Positions 28,859 to 37,068 of a stretch of DNA of 64,000 nucleotides are shown here, piece after piece. Below the pieces are notes generated by a model. The model was given only the letters and a program-made list of their open reading frames with translations, made no database searches and was not told the origin of the DNA. Origin of the DNA: Pseudomonas bubulae (GTDB taxonomy: Bacteria; Pseudomonadota; Gammaproteobacteria; Pseudomonadales; Pseudomonadaceae); assembly GCF_037023725.1 (NCBI RefSeq), contig NZ_CP146077.1:1401001-1465000 (forward strand). The letters are read 5' to 3'. The position numbers and the translations under genes are program-made. Each line of letters begins with the position of its first letter. Position 1 is the stretch's first letter.

Positions 28859-29797
28859 CTATTCCGCGCTCATTTCCATTACCGGACTTAAGGTGCCTAG
28901 CCACGCGACGAGGCAAATTATGACGATCGCCATTGTAAATTCCAGCGTCATGCTGCGGCGCAATGCATTAACTGCAACAGAATATTCTCCGTTGCGAACT
29001 GACTTTTCTAGTACCGGGCTTAAGTGGAAGCGGTTGAGCGCGGCTAACACGATCATTCCGGCAAAGAGCAAGGTTTTCAAAAATAGAAGTTGGCCATAAG
29101 TACTGAGCATCACTTCATCGAGGTTTGGTCCAACGATAAATAGGTAATTGACTATTCCAGTGATGCTTATGATTGCCACAATCACTCCGCCGGCCGACTC
29201 AAAGCCAGTCAATACCCGAGCAAGAATTTGTGCTTCCTGCTCGCTTTTGAGCGATTTTAAACGCAGTAGTAGGGCAAATGCCGCTAGAGCACCTAACCAT
29301 CCACCGGCGGCCAAAAGATGGAAAATATCACTGATAAAATGCCAGTAGCGTCGACTGCCCTCATCCATGGCACCGTGCCCTGTCCATGCTAACGTCGCCA
29401 ACGCAATCGCTCCGCATACAGTCACCATCCAGAGACTGAGTGTCGGAAATCTTTTATTCAGCGCTACGCCAATAATTGCCATAACCAAGGCAGCTATGCG
29501 GACCATCCAGGTCAGTCCGACGTCAGTCCCCATGAGGACCATTTGGAAAATATGGTGATGTAGTTCCATGAACCCCGATACACCGCTCATTGCTTTCGCA
29601 AGCAACAACATTGCTGCAAGGGATAGAGCTACACCTACAACAGAAGTACCGTAAAGAAGCGACTCAAAATTCAAGACCGTGCCCGATACTCTTTCTATTC
29701 CCCTAAGGCTGTACAAGCCGAAAATTGCCAATCCGAATAACAGCATCAGGTCTAAATAAAGAGCAAAGCGAACCACAATATTTATTGAGTCGCTCAT
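28859..29797 (-). CDS. copD: Copper-resistance inner-membrane protein CopD
   Basis: 312 aa. Eight or so hydrophobic helices are visible with the CopD-domain region ([22 protein letters not shown]) that carries conserved His and Trp. CopD works with CopC to move copper into the cytoplasm or to deliver it to proteins. It is the second gene of a copCD operon, three bases after copC. An IS407-like element lies 40 bases past the stop and has not damaged the gene. Confidence 0.9.
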   Translation of the reverse strand: MSDSINIVVRFALYLDLMLLFGLAIFGLYSLRGIERVSGTVLNFESLLYGTSVVGVALSLAAMLLLAKAMSGVSGFMELHHHIFQMVLMGTDVGLTWMVRIAALVMAIIGVALNKRFPTLSLWMVTVCGAIALATLAWTGHGAMDEGSRRYWHFISDIFHLLAAGGWLGALAAFALLLRLKSLKSEQEAQILARVLTGFESAGGVIVAIISITGIVNYLFIVGPNLDEVMLSTYGQLLFLKTLLFAGMIVLAALNRFHLSPVLEKSVRNGEYSVAVNALRRSMTLEFTMAIVIICLVAWLGTLSPVMEMSAE

Positions 29798-29800
29798 GAA

Positions 29801-30184
29801 TCATTTCACTTTGAATGAGAAGTTACCGGTGATCGGATGAGTGTCCGAGGAGACAGCACGCCATTCGACTTTGTAGGTGCCTGTGCTCAAAGGTGCTGCC
29901 GGTGTAATCACCATCGTTTTCGGATCACTGCCACCAGCGACGCTGGCCTTAACACCCATCGGGGAGTTCGGCATCCCAGGCATATCGGTCATGATCAGTT
30001 TTGCACCTGAAAACTGAGTAGTTAGATTTTCAGAAAAGTGCAGCTCAATTTTCGAAGGGGCCGCCGCATCCGAGCCTTCTACCGGAGTAGAAGAAAGGAG
30101 CTTTGGATGTGCTTGAGCTACTGCACTCAGAAGCAAGCCCGCAGTAAGTGCAACAGCTACGGTCGTAGTTTTAAGGAATGACAT
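29801..30184 (-). CDS. copC: Periplasmic copper-binding protein CopC
   Basis: 127 aa. The signal peptide ends at AQA, and the mature protein starts HPKLL, giving the N-terminal His that binds Cu(II). The Met-rich Cu(I) loop MTDMPGMPNSPM and the second site around SSDTHPITGNFSFKVK are present, typical of CopC beta-barrels. It is transcribed with copD. A well-matched copper box lies about 200 bases upstream, at 30383. Confidence 0.92.
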   Translation of the reverse strand: MSFLKTTTVAVALTAGLLLSAVAQAHPKLLSSTPVEGSDAAAPSKIELHFSENLTTQFSGAKLIMTDMPGMPNSPMGVKASVAGGSDPKTMVITPAAPLSTGTYKVEWRAVSSDTHPITGNFSFKVK

Positions 30185-30382
30185 GCAAGACTCCTCACAG
30201 CAAGAGCTGTTGATTCGAGGTTTGTTTGGGAATATCTAGTTTTTTACTTTTCGACGCTTGTTAAAACCACTGGCGAATACCTAGCAGGTTCAGTGTCCTA
30301 TGGCGGAACGAACAGGAGGAGCTCACAAGAATCTCCACGTCACAGCGCAAGTACACGATGCCACATGAATGTAAACTGTTCG

Positions 30383-30398
30383 ATTACATTTCAGTCAG
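30383..30398 (-). promoter_or_regulatory. CopR-like box upstream of copCD
   Basis: On the minus strand the site reads CTGACTGAAATGTAAT, one base different from the copA box. It faces copC, about 200 bases away, which implies a long leader or a distant promoter. Confidence 0.65.
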
Positions 30399-30435
30399 CT
30401 TGGGGCGGTTTTTTGGCTATTGGATGGCGCGGATA

Positions 30436-30456
30436 AGGGGCCTAAATACGGCCCCT
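30436..30456 (+). repeat. GC-rich hairpin between copC and copS
   Basis: AGGGGCC and GGCCCCT form a perfect seven-base stem with a seven-base loop, flanked by partly pairing GCG/CGC. No T-run follows directly; possibly a terminator of a minus-strand transcript. Confidence 0.45.
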
Positions 30457-30544
30457 CTTCGCGGCGTATCACGAGCTCTAACTCATTCAAAAAGGGGCCT
30501 TTAAGCTAATCCCATACTGCGTGGTTTAATATGTGCAGCTTGTC

Positions 30545-31933
30545 TCAGGCCTTTTTTTCGTCTGCACTAGGAAGCTCTATATTGAATGCCGTTTTCCCAC
30601 CAGATGACGTACACCATATCTTGCCGTCATGCGCCTCGATTATCGATCGGGTGATCGATAAACCTAGCCCGGCGTTGCTTGGGCTCCCTTCTCTACGCGC
30701 AGGGTCCACTCGATAAAATCGATCGAAAAGCTTTTCAAGATGCTCAGGCGCAATGGACTCTCCAGGATTTTCCACTACGACCAATACCGACGTTCCTTTT
30801 TGTTGGATATCGACATTGATGCACTTCCCTTCAGAGGTATACCTGAGCGCATTTGATAGCAGATTAGAGATGGCTCGGTGCAGCATTAGAACATCGCCTC
30901 GGACGCTACCCCGCCCTGAAACCGTGAGGCCAATCCCTCGCTCATCAGCTAGTAGAGAGTAGTACTCCTGTAATTTCTCCACTATCTCTACTAGGTCTAT
31001 CGGTTTCTTCTCGTGTGAAATCAGACCGTTGTCTGATTTTGCCAGAAAAAGCATGTCATCAATCATCCGACTCATACGCTTCAAGTCATCAAGATTTGAA
31101 TACAAATTGTCTTCGTAGTCCTCAATATTTCTTTTTCTAGAAAGCACTACTTCTGTGTGGGTCATCAAATTGCTGACCGGCGTCCGTAACTCGTGAGCGA
31201 TGTCCGCGGAAAAATTCGATAAACGGACAAATGCATCATCCAGCCTGGATAACATTGCGTTGAACGACAGCACCATCTGCTGAAGTTCTTTAGGAACAGA
31301 TGCTAAGGGAATGCGCTCCTTAAGGGATTTAGCTGACATTGAAGCAGTGACCCGAGTGACTTGACGTATAGGCCGCAGACCGCTGCTCGCGACCATCCAA
31401 CCCAAGGCAGCACTGATCAGCGCGCTGATCACCAGCCCTATCCAAAACCACCGCTCAAGTGTCTCGAAGAAAGACATATGCTGAGTCACATCAAAGATCA
31501 ACATAACGGTTAATGGCCTGTCTTGCCCCGTCACGATCACTTGTGCAGTCACTCCACGGAACATTTTCTCCTGCTCCCGCCACTCCCAGACGTTGCTGTT
31601 CGGGATCGTACGAAATTCCTCTGGAACATCGATCGAGCCGGGATCAGCAAACAGTAACTTCCCGTCACCATCGATTATTATGGCAGTCAAATCACGGTGA
31701 GCACCAAGCAGCGCCTCCAGCTCAGGCTTAACATCACTGAATTGATCGATGCTATTCAATCCAGTCAAAATTCTCTGAGTAGAATGGAGCTTTTCGCTTA
31801 GTGCCTGTTGATCCAGCATCTTGAAGTGATGCTGGCTAAGGTTATTGAAGCTGAGGCCGGCAATAGTGAGCACCGCCGTTACAGCCAGCATGAACATCAG
31901 ACTCATACGGCTCGTCAGAGACATTCGCTTCAT
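30545..31933 (-). CDS. copS: Heavy-metal sensor histidine kinase CopS
   Basis: 462 aa. Two membrane helices (about residues 9-30 and 161-183) surround a periplasmic sensor domain; then come a HAMP segment, H-box [22 protein letters not shown]-box [14 protein letters not shown]1 [10 protein letters not shown]-box LFDRFYRVD and G2 [12 protein letters not shown]. It would sense periplasmic copper and phosphorylate CopR. Its ATG overlaps the copR stop by four bases. Unlike the related kinase at 12.6-15.1 kb it is intact, and it may be the only metal kinase left in the island. Confidence 0.92.
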   Translation of the reverse strand: MKRMSLTSRMSLMFMLAVTAVLTIAGLSFNNLSQHHFKMLDQQALSEKLHSTQRILTGLNSIDQFSDVKPELEALLGAHRDLTAIIIDGDGKLLFADPGSIDVPEEFRTIPNSNVWEWREQEKMFRGVTAQVIVTGQDRPLTVMLIFDVTQHMSFFETLERWFWIGLVISALISAALGWMVASSGLRPIRQVTRVTASMSAKSLKERIPLASVPKELQQMVLSFNAMLSRLDDAFVRLSNFSADIAHELRTPVSNLMTHTEVVLSRKRNIEDYEDNLYSNLDDLKRMSRMIDDMLFLAKSDNGLISHEKKPIDLVEIVEKLQEYYSLLADERGIGLTVSGRGSVRGDVLMLHRAISNLLSNALRYTSEGKCINVDIQQKGTSVLVVVENPGESIAPEHLEKLFDRFYRVDPARREGSPSNAGLGLSITRSIIEAHDGKIWCTSSGGKTAFNIELPSADEKKA

Positions 31934-32619
31934 TTCGACTCCGAATCAGGAGAGTCGAGCATGTAACCCATACCTCGCGAGGTATGAATCAGCTTGACCT
32001 CAAAATCATCATCGATTTTGGCTCTCAGTCGCCTGATCGCCACCTCGATAACGTTGGTATCGCTATCAAAATTCATGTCCCAAACTTGGGAAGCGATAAG
32101 CGATTTTGGCAACACCTCTCCTCGACGACGCAGCAACAGCTCAAGCAAAGCAAACTCTTTAGCTGTCAGATCTATACGTTTACCTCCACGGATGGCCCGA
32201 CGCTTAAGCAGGTCCACTTCCAGATCGGCCAATTTCATATAGGTTTGCGAGGGAGCGCTGCTACCCCTACGCAGCAGCGTTCTAACGCGAGCCAAAAGCT
32301 CAGAAAAGGCGAACGGTTTGATCAGGTAATCATCTGCCCCGAGTTCAAGGCCCTTCACTCGATCTTCGACGCGGTCTCGCGCCGTGAGGAAGAGCACGGG
32401 AACATCCTTCCCGGATGCACGTACCTTCTGGAGGACTTCCCAGCCATCCAGCCCAGGCATCATGACGTCGAGAATCAGCAGGTCATAGGCTTCGCTCAAG
32501 GCGTGCTGAAGTGCCTCTTTGCCATCGGTAAACCGATCAACATTGAACCCCGCCTCGGTGAGTCCTTGCTGCAAATAGATGCCTATTTTTGGTTCGTCTT
32601 CAGCAACAAGAAGTCTCAT
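31930..32619 (-). CDS. copR: Copper response regulator CopR
   Basis: About 229 aa from the ATG at 32619 ([13 protein letters not shown]), the normal start of this family; an upstream frame would add 21 implausible residues. The receiver has the phospho-Asp in [13 protein letters not shown] and the switch Lys in [16 protein letters not shown]. The winged-helix domain has [20 protein letters not shown] and [13 protein letters not shown]. It is transcribed away from a PtrA-like gene, with a copper box between them, and would activate the cop genes. Confidence 0.92.
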   Translation of the reverse strand: MRLLVAEDEPKIGIYLQQGLTEAGFNVDRFTDGKEALQHALSEAYDLLILDVMMPGLDGWEVLQKVRASGKDVPVLFLTARDRVEDRVKGLELGADDYLIKPFAFSELLARVRTLLRRGSSAPSQTYMKLADLEVDLLKRRAIRGGKRIDLTAKEFALLELLLRRRGEVLPKSLIASQVWDMNFDSDTNVIEVAIRRLRAKIDDDFEVKLIHTSRGMGYMLDSPDSESK

Positions 32620-32682
32620 AGGAGTGGCTCTCAAGTAATTATGAAACGGAGTCTGCAACGAAAAACACAAGCCAAGCAGCAA

Positions 32683-32698
32683 CTGACAGAAAAGTAAT
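32683..32698 (+). promoter_or_regulatory. CopR-like box between copR and a PtrA-like gene
   Basis: CTGACAGAAAAGTAAT, followed by ATT. It faces the plus-strand gene at 32826 and lies about 64 bases from the copR start, so it could also serve autoregulation. Confidence 0.7.
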
Positions 32699-32825
32699 AT
32701 TGGCTTCAGGTATATGTCAGCGACCGCTGTCTATGGTCAAAAATGAGCATTTCCCTAATGCTCAGCCGACTCTTCAGCATGAACCGTATTTGGAGCCGGA
32801 AAACAATTCCAAAAGGAGCGGCACC

Positions 32826-33179
32826 ATGAATCGCTTAAAAGTTCTTATTCTTGTGAGCTCGCTACTCGTCTCGTCTTCTCTATGGGCTGAAAGTGGCGGA
32901 GACCGGGTTGTAGAGCGTATGGAAAACCTGCGCAACAAGGCTGAATCTGTGCTTATACAAGCTGAAAGAGCTCCTGAAGGGCAGCGTCATGTCCACATGG
33001 CCGAGCATATGAATATGCTTGGGGAGATCATGAGTCAGCTCCATCAAGATCACCCAGACGCATCGATGTCACCTCAGCAGCACCTCGCTTGGATGGAAAA
33101 GCACGACAAAATAGTTGATGACGTTTTGAGCCAAATGCAGCGTGAGCACAAATTGATGCTTTCTGAAAACCATCAGTGA
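32826..33179 (+). CDS. PtrA-like periplasmic protein with Met/His-rich helices
   Basis: 117 aa from the ATG at 32826, after AAAAGGAGCGG. A signal peptide ends at SLWA, then ESGGDRVVERMENLRNKAE (PtrA-like start), followed by a helical domain rich in His and Met (HVHMAEHMNMLGEIM, ASMSPQQHLAWMEKHD). The pattern resembles small periplasmic metal-binding helical proteins. It is divergent from copRS and shares the copper box, so copper induction is likely. Its function is unproven. Confidence 0.8.
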   Translation: MNRLKVLILVSSLLVSSSLWAESGGDRVVERMENLRNKAESVLIQAERAPEGQRHVHMAEHMNMLGEIMSQLHQDHPDASMSPQQHLAWMEKHDKIVDDVLSQMQREHKLMLSENHQ

Positions 33180-33218
33180 CCAACCTAGTCTCATTGGGGT
33201 TTGTTAACCGCTCCGCTG

Positions 33219-33252
33219 AACACGGCGTTACCTGGGCGCCGTGTTTTCTTTT
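33219..33252 (+). terminator. Terminator of the PtrA-like gene
   Basis: AACACGGCG and CGCCGTGTT pair around a nine-base loop and are followed by TTCTTTT. The next copper box begins six bases later. Confidence 0.8.
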
Positions 33253-33257
33253 GAAAA

Positions 33258-33273
33258 CTGACAGAAATGTAGT
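33258..33273 (+). promoter_or_regulatory. CopR-like box upstream of the cupredoxin gene
   Basis: CTGACAGAAATGTAGT, one base different from the copA box, 73 bases before the gene and in its orientation. Confidence 0.7.
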
Positions 33274-33345
33274 GTTCAGGTCAGTTAACTAGCAGCTCAT
33301 TCCCTTTAGCATAGCCAGTGATTCCCTCTTACTCTCGAGGTCACC

Positions 33346-33882
33346 ATGAAAGCTAAGCTCATTACCCCTGTTATTGCGGCAATCACCCTAATCTTCGGTG
33401 CTACGGCGATCGCCAGTGTTGGTCATGGTAAAGAGGACATCGGCCAGCCCGGTGTCTCTTCTAAGGTTACCCGTACGGTGGAAGTGGAGATGGGTGATGT
33501 TTTCTTCAAACCTAAAAGCATCGACGTCAAACCGGGTGAAACGGTCCGATTCGTCCTTCGCAATGAGGGTTCGCTGCTGCACGAGTTCAACATCGGCAAA
33601 GCCGCTGCTCATGCGGCACACCAAAAAGAAATGGCGAACATGTTCCAGAACGGGGCGCTAAGCCCCACCGGGGCCGGGAAAATGATGAGCGACATGGGCC
33701 ATAGCATGGGAGGGATGAAGATGGTCGAAATGGAACACAACGACCCGAACAGCGTGCTGATCGAGCCAGGCGCAACCAAGGAGCTGATCTGGACCTTCAA
33801 CACCACCACTGGGCTTCAATTTGCTTGCAACGTGCCGGGGCATTATCAATCAGGGATGGTCGGTCAGATTGTCCTGAAGTAG
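33346..33882 (+). CDS. copI: Periplasmic cupredoxin, CopI-like
   Basis: 178 aa. A signal peptide ends near ATAIAS. The cupredoxin fold shows MGDVFFKPKSIDVKPGETV, the first His ligand in LLHEFNIG and the C-terminal ligand loop FACNVPGHYQSGM, giving Cys, His and Met. Between them is an insert with a Met/His-rich stretch (MMSDMGHSMGGMKM). It fits the CopI-type copper-tolerance cupredoxins more than electron-carrier azurins. It follows a terminator and its own copper box, so it is probably a single-gene transcript. Confidence 0.85.
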   Translation: MKAKLITPVIAAITLIFGATAIASVGHGKEDIGQPGVSSKVTRTVEVEMGDVFFKPKSIDVKPGETVRFVLRNEGSLLHEFNIGKAAAHAAHQKEMANMFQNGALSPTGAGKMMSDMGHSMGGMKMVEMEHNDPNSVLIEPGATKELIWTFNTTTGLQFACNVPGHYQSGMVGQIVLK

Positions 33883-34017
33883 GTCGTAGTAGGCTGCAAA
33901 CCACGCGTCGACGAAAGCGTTGGCGCGTGATAATCAACCGGCGTTCGATCCGCGCAGATCACGTTACCCTGGAAGAGTTGCGGGCACCATTGGAGGCCAT
34001 AGTGAGGAGGCGCTGAA

Positions 34018-34923
34018 TTAGACTGGTCGAAACTCGATCGTCAGATGGCTGACCTCGTGAACCGACTTGAGACGTTCACGAATGCTGTCGGCATTCGCAG
34101 TGGCCTCACCAAGGACGCTGACGATTGCCGCATGGGCTTGTGGCCCAATCTGCCAGACGTGCAAGTCCGTAATGGTGGCATCCCCCGGCGTCTCAACCAG
34201 TTCACGGATTTCCTCGGCAACATGCGCATCGGTCTGATCCAGCAGTACACCTGCAGTGACCCCCATCAAGGTCCATGCCCACCGCGCAATAACGATGGCA
34301 CCGACGATGCCCATGACCGGGTCCAGCCACACCCAGCCGAGATAACGGCCGGCGAGCAGTGCCACAATGGCCAGAACCGAAGTCAGCGCGTCCGCGATGA
34401 CGTGGACGTAGGCCGATTTCAGGTTGTTGTCGCTCCCGTGATGGGCATGGTCATGATCATCATGATCGTGCCCATGGCCCAGCAGCAGGGCGCTGGCAAT
34501 GTTGACGATCAAACCGGCAATTGCGATGAGCGTAGCGGTGCCGAACTGCACGTCCGTTGGCTGGAAGAGGCGCATGACAGACTCAACGCCAATTCCCAGG
34601 GAGACCATGCCGAGAATCAACGCCGAGGCAAACCCGCCTAGGTCTCCAACCTTTCCGGTACCGAAACTGTAGCGCTGGCTGGAAGCGTGGCGTTTTGCAT
34701 ATCCGTAAGCGACGGCCGCGATGCCCAATGCTACGGCATGGGTTGCCATATGAAAGCCATCGGCCAGTAACGCCATTGAGCCAGTTATATAACCGGCGGT
34801 GATCTCGCCAACCATCATCACAACGGTAAGTGCCACAACCCAAAGCGTACGCTTGGCATTATCGTCGTGCGCTGAGCCAAGGAACACGTGGTCGTGGGTG
34901 TGTTTGATGTCGATACTGCTCAT
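34018..34923 (-). CDS. dmeF: CDF-family cobalt/nickel exporter DmeF
   Basis: 301 aa from the ATG at 34923. Six membrane helices, ligand motifs LLADGFHMATHAV and AYVHVIADALTS, and a His-rich cytoplasmic loop (GHGHDHDDHDHAHHG) are typical of DmeF. The C-terminal domain keeps TDLHVWQIGPQ. It would export Co(II) and Ni(II). It lies 19 bases after dmeR in an operon controlled by that repressor. Confidence 0.9.
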   Translation of the reverse strand: MSSIDIKHTHDHVFLGSAHDDNAKRTLWVVALTVVMMVGEITAGYITGSMALLADGFHMATHAVALGIAAVAYGYAKRHASSQRYSFGTGKVGDLGGFASALILGMVSLGIGVESVMRLFQPTDVQFGTATLIAIAGLIVNIASALLLGHGHDHDDHDHAHHGSDNNLKSAYVHVIADALTSVLAIVALLAGRYLGWVWLDPVMGIVGAIVIARWAWTLMGVTAGVLLDQTDAHVAEEIRELVETPGDATITDLHVWQIGPQAHAAIVSVLGEATANADSIRERLKSVHEVSHLTIEFRPV

Positions 34924-34942
34924 GAGTGATTCCTGACAGCGT

Positions 34943-35218
34943 TTACTTGGAGTAGCGGCGAATGGCTTCAAGAAGCTCTTCGACGCCCTTACTTCGCTCT
35001 TCTTCACTGAGAGCAGGGTTCGCGACATGCTCACGCGCATGCTCCTCGATGATTTCCTCCATCAAGCCGTTCATGGCACCGCGAGTGGCGGCAACAAGGT
35101 GCAGTGTTTTGGCGCAATCGAGATCCGATTCCAACGCTCGCTCAACCGCTTGAAGTTGTCCGGCGATACGTTTTACACGCTTGAGAAGATCATCTTTGTT
35201 TGCTGCGATATGGCCCAT
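34943..35218 (-). CDS. dmeR: RcnR/DmeR-type metal-sensing repressor
   Basis: 91 aa, all helical, of the CsoR/RcnR family. The N-terminus MGHIAANKDDLLKR gives His at position 3, with Cys in SDLDCAKTL and His residues in IIEEHAREH, the ligand pattern of RcnR/DmeR rather than copper-sensing CsoR. It would repress dmeRF until Co or Ni binds. A G/C-tract operator lies just upstream. Confidence 0.9.
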   Translation of the reverse strand: MGHIAANKDDLLKRVKRIAGQLQAVERALESDLDCAKTLHLVAATRGAMNGLMEEIIEEHAREHVANPALSEEERSKGVEELLEAIRRYSK

Positions 35219-35254
35219 GGGATACCTCTCCTACCTATACGTCGCACATGATAG

Positions 35255-35275
35255 GCATACCCCCTATACCTATAC
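35255..35275 (-). promoter_or_regulatory. RcnR-type operator in front of dmeRF
   Basis: ATACCCCCTATA (35257-35268), with CTATAC repeats on both sides. RcnR-type operators are a G/C tract with A/T inverted flanks, which fits. It is 35-50 bases before the dmeR start. Confidence 0.65.
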
Positions 35276-35509
35276 AAGGTTCGCAGGCGTATGGGGCATT
35301 AAAAAACAGTGAGCAGGAAAGAGAGGTTCAAATCTGAGGATGAAGCAGAGGGCCTGGAGTGTTTTCTTCTGGCCGTGCTCTGCCGGCCATGGCCTAGATG
35401 CGTACTGGTCGAACTCGATGCAAATCGGGTGGTTAGATCAAATGAAAACGGTTGGTCAAGTCTGTGCTGTCATACATCAATGACACTCACAATTTGAAAC
35501 AGACAATTA
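35276..35509. other. Intergenic region between dmeR and the HMA gene
   Basis: About 230 bases. A 62-codon open frame on the plus strand (35309-35497) has no ribosome-binding site, no family I recognise and ends before the promoter at 35510; I do not call it a gene. Confidence 0.3.
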
Positions 35510-35540
35510 TTGACATTGCCATAGTGTCAACCTTGATGCT
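35510..35540 (+). promoter_or_regulatory. MerR/CueR-type promoter with 19-base spacer
   Basis: TTGACA (35510-35515) and TGTCAA (35525-35530) form an inverted repeat; a possible -10 GATGCT starts at 35535, 19 bases after the -35. A long spacer with a palindrome is the hallmark of CueR-type control. No cueR gene is in the window. Confidence 0.5.
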
Positions 35541-35584
35541 GTCGGTGCGGTGTAAAGAGACCGCTCAGCACGAGAGGAATAATC

Positions 35585-35785
35585 ATGTTCATCTTAGATG
35601 TATCAGGCATTGGTTGCGGCGGTTGCGTCAGCAAAATCACTAAAGCAATTCAGTCCTTGGACAACAAAGCTACGATTTCCGTGGATCGGTCCGCCGGAAA
35701 GGTGAGTGTTGAAAGTAGCGAAAGCTCAGAGCAAATTCGTAAAGCTGTCGAGGCGTTAGGTTTTCCTTCCCAAATCAGCACTTGA
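35585..35785 (+). CDS. CopZ-like heavy-metal-associated domain protein
   Basis: 66 aa, a single HMA fold. The metal loop is GIGCGGCVSKI, which keeps CxxC but lacks the usual Met two residues before it. KAIQSLDNKATISVD and KAVEALGFPSQ match the helices and strands of copper chaperones. GAGAGGAAT precedes the ATG. It would carry Cu(I) in the cytoplasm, for a P-type ATPase not seen here. Confidence 0.85.
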   Translation: MFILDVSGIGCGGCVSKITKAIQSLDNKATISVDRSAGKVSVESSESSEQIRKAVEALGFPSQIST

Positions 35786-35853
35786 ATGCTGACACCTACC
35801 CTTGGCCCATAGTCAGCGCCCCTTATGCGGATGGCTCACAAGACCCTGCGCTA

Positions 35854-36267
35854 CTAATCTCCTCGCAGAGCTTTGAGCAAACCTTTGAATGCACCATTCA
35901 AACGAGTAAAAGCGGCATCGAAACGTATCCCATTTTCTGTGTATTTTGCGACCTCAACCTGCTGATCGACAGTATTTTGATCGATGGCAGGTTGAACCGG
36001 AGTGCTGTAAAGCAAACCGCTTCCGTAAATATCACTTGCTGAATCTTTTCCGGCAATATGTTTTACATTTGGCGTTTTCAAAGAAAACGTATTAGCAAGG
36101 TTTTCTCTATTCTGACTTGCAAGCACAGTAGAGAAGTCCATATCTCGAGCTTTGAAGTTCGGCGTATCGGCGTTTGCGATATTATTACTCAGGATTTCAG
36201 CTCTTTGACTACGATAAAATAACGCTCTTTCTGATGTGCCAAGTGCTTTCTCAAAGTTAATGCTCAC
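35854..36267 (-). CDS. flgB: Orphan flagellar basal-body rod protein FlgB
   Basis: About 137 aa from the GTG at 36267 (AAGGG nine bases upstream); a TTG at 36273 is the alternative. Typical FlgB features: NFEKALGTSERAL, the rod-protein signature EILSNNIANADTPNFKARD, DFSTVLASQ and the C-terminal helix DAAFTRLNGAFKGLLKAL. Normal length. FlgB is the proximal rod protein in the flgBCDEF... operon; here it stands alone among copper genes with no flagellar neighbour. It may be a transferred extra copy with a changed or no role. Confidence 0.85.
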   Translation of the reverse strand: MSINFEKALGTSERALFYRSQRAEILSNNIANADTPNFKARDMDFSTVLASQNRENLANTFSLKTPNVKHIAGKDSASDIYGSGLLYSTPVQPAIDQNTVDQQVEVAKYTENGIRFDAAFTRLNGAFKGLLKALRGD

Positions 36268-36273
36268 ACTCAA

Positions 36274-36509
36274 TCACCCTTGATGGCTCAATTTTTTCCA
36301 AGAACAACTAATACTTTGATTTTGCCGCAGTGCATCTAGGTTCATACACGAAGCTCCGGCATAGAAATCTAAAAACGACTTCACCTTGAAAGCACCTAAA
36401 CCAAATCAATTACCCACCTAAAGCTGAGGCTAAATAAACAGCCGTGCGACTCGAAAAGATCGATACTTTACGTATTGAATAGCGTATTCCTCAAGAGAAA
36501 TATGCCAAC
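36274..36509. other. Intergenic region between flgB and a PtrA-like gene
   Basis: About 240 bases, A/T-rich, no gene seen. It probably holds the flgB promoter on the minus strand; no sigma-28 or sigma-54 site stands out. Confidence 0.3.
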
Positions 36510-36525
36510 CTGACACAACTGTAAT
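36510..36525 (+). promoter_or_regulatory. CopR-like box upstream of the PtrA-like gene at 36647
   Basis: CTGACACAACTGTAAT, followed by ATTCAG, 122 bases before the gene and in its orientation. A second CTGACAGG lies at 36540-36547. Confidence 0.65.
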
Positions 36526-36646
36526 ATTCAGCTAAGGCTTCTGACAGGGCATGAGTTTTATAGTCCTATTGAGCCTTAAGCTCTCCCCTAAGAATCATCG
36601 TTTGATGTGGATTTAGGGATTACCAATACTCCCAGAGGACACTAAA

Positions 36647-36853
36647 ATGAAATCCATCAAAGCTTTGTTCATCATTGCAGCCCTAACCGTCTCTTCTTTT
36701 GCTATGGCTGAAGGCGGTGGTGACCGGACGTTCGCCCGCATGGAAGTAGCTAGGAATAATTCAATGGAATCGTATCAAATAGCCCAACAACAGAGCACCC
36801 AGCCCCCGATCGCAGAAAGCAAAGTCAAAGCGATGGGCCACAAGAATTGCTGA
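36647..36853 (+). CDS. Small PtrA-like periplasmic protein
   Basis: 68 aa. Signal peptide KSIKALFIIAALTVSSFAMA, then EGGGDRTFARMEVARNNSMESYQ, the closest of the window's paralogues to PtrA of P. aeruginosa. The C-terminus AMGHKNC adds Met, His and Cys. It has a CopR-like box upstream and lies in front of copAB. The cellular role of PtrA proteins in copper tolerance is known only in outline. Confidence 0.8.
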   Translation: MKSIKALFIIAALTVSSFAMAEGGGDRTFARMEVARNNSMESYQIAQQQSTQPPIAESKVKAMGHKNC

Positions 36854-36874
36854 ATAGCTTACTGCGCATCAAAA

Positions 36875-36890
36875 CTGACAGAAATGTAAT
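36875..36890 (+). promoter_or_regulatory. CopR-like box upstream of copAB
   Basis: CTGACAGAAATGTAAT, the best-matched copy, 179 bases before copA and in its orientation. It starts 22 bases after the stop of the PtrA-like gene. Confidence 0.75.
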
Positions 36891-36920
36891 CACTGTGATG
36901 GTTCAAATGTGGCAATTTCT

Positions 36921-36963
36921 GAGCTCGCTTGCCGTAAACACTCGTTTTTAGTGACGGCGAGCT
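36921..36963 (+). repeat. Hairpin in the copA leader
   Basis: AGCTCGC...GCCGT (36922-36935) pairs with ACGGCGAGCT (36954-36963), with an inner CACT/AGTG stem. It lies between the copper box and copA; a terminator for the upstream gene, an RNA stabiliser or an attenuator are all possible. Confidence 0.45.
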
Positions 36964-37068
36964 AAGCTCATTCGGGCGCATCCCCCCGAGAGAGTTCCTT
37001 CAACCTGTTGAGCAACTCATTGGTTGTTTCGCACGGCTTCCCTTTTTCACTGATCGGACGTAAACGGC

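Larger units (their letters stand above)
30185..30544. other. Intergenic region between copC and copS
   Basis: 360 bases without a gene. It holds the copC promoter region with a copper box at 30383-30398 and a strong hairpin at 30436-30456 that may separate the copC leader from the convergent end of copS. Confidence 0.5.

Noticed and set aside
31984..32697. 237-codon open frame on the plus strand opposite copR
   Set aside because: Antisense of the response regulator, which has all family motifs.
33894..34016. Frame coding for ADHVTLEELRAPLEAIVRRR past the cupredoxin gene
   Set aside because: Short, no start signal, different frame from the gene; possibly a gene remnant but no family is visible.
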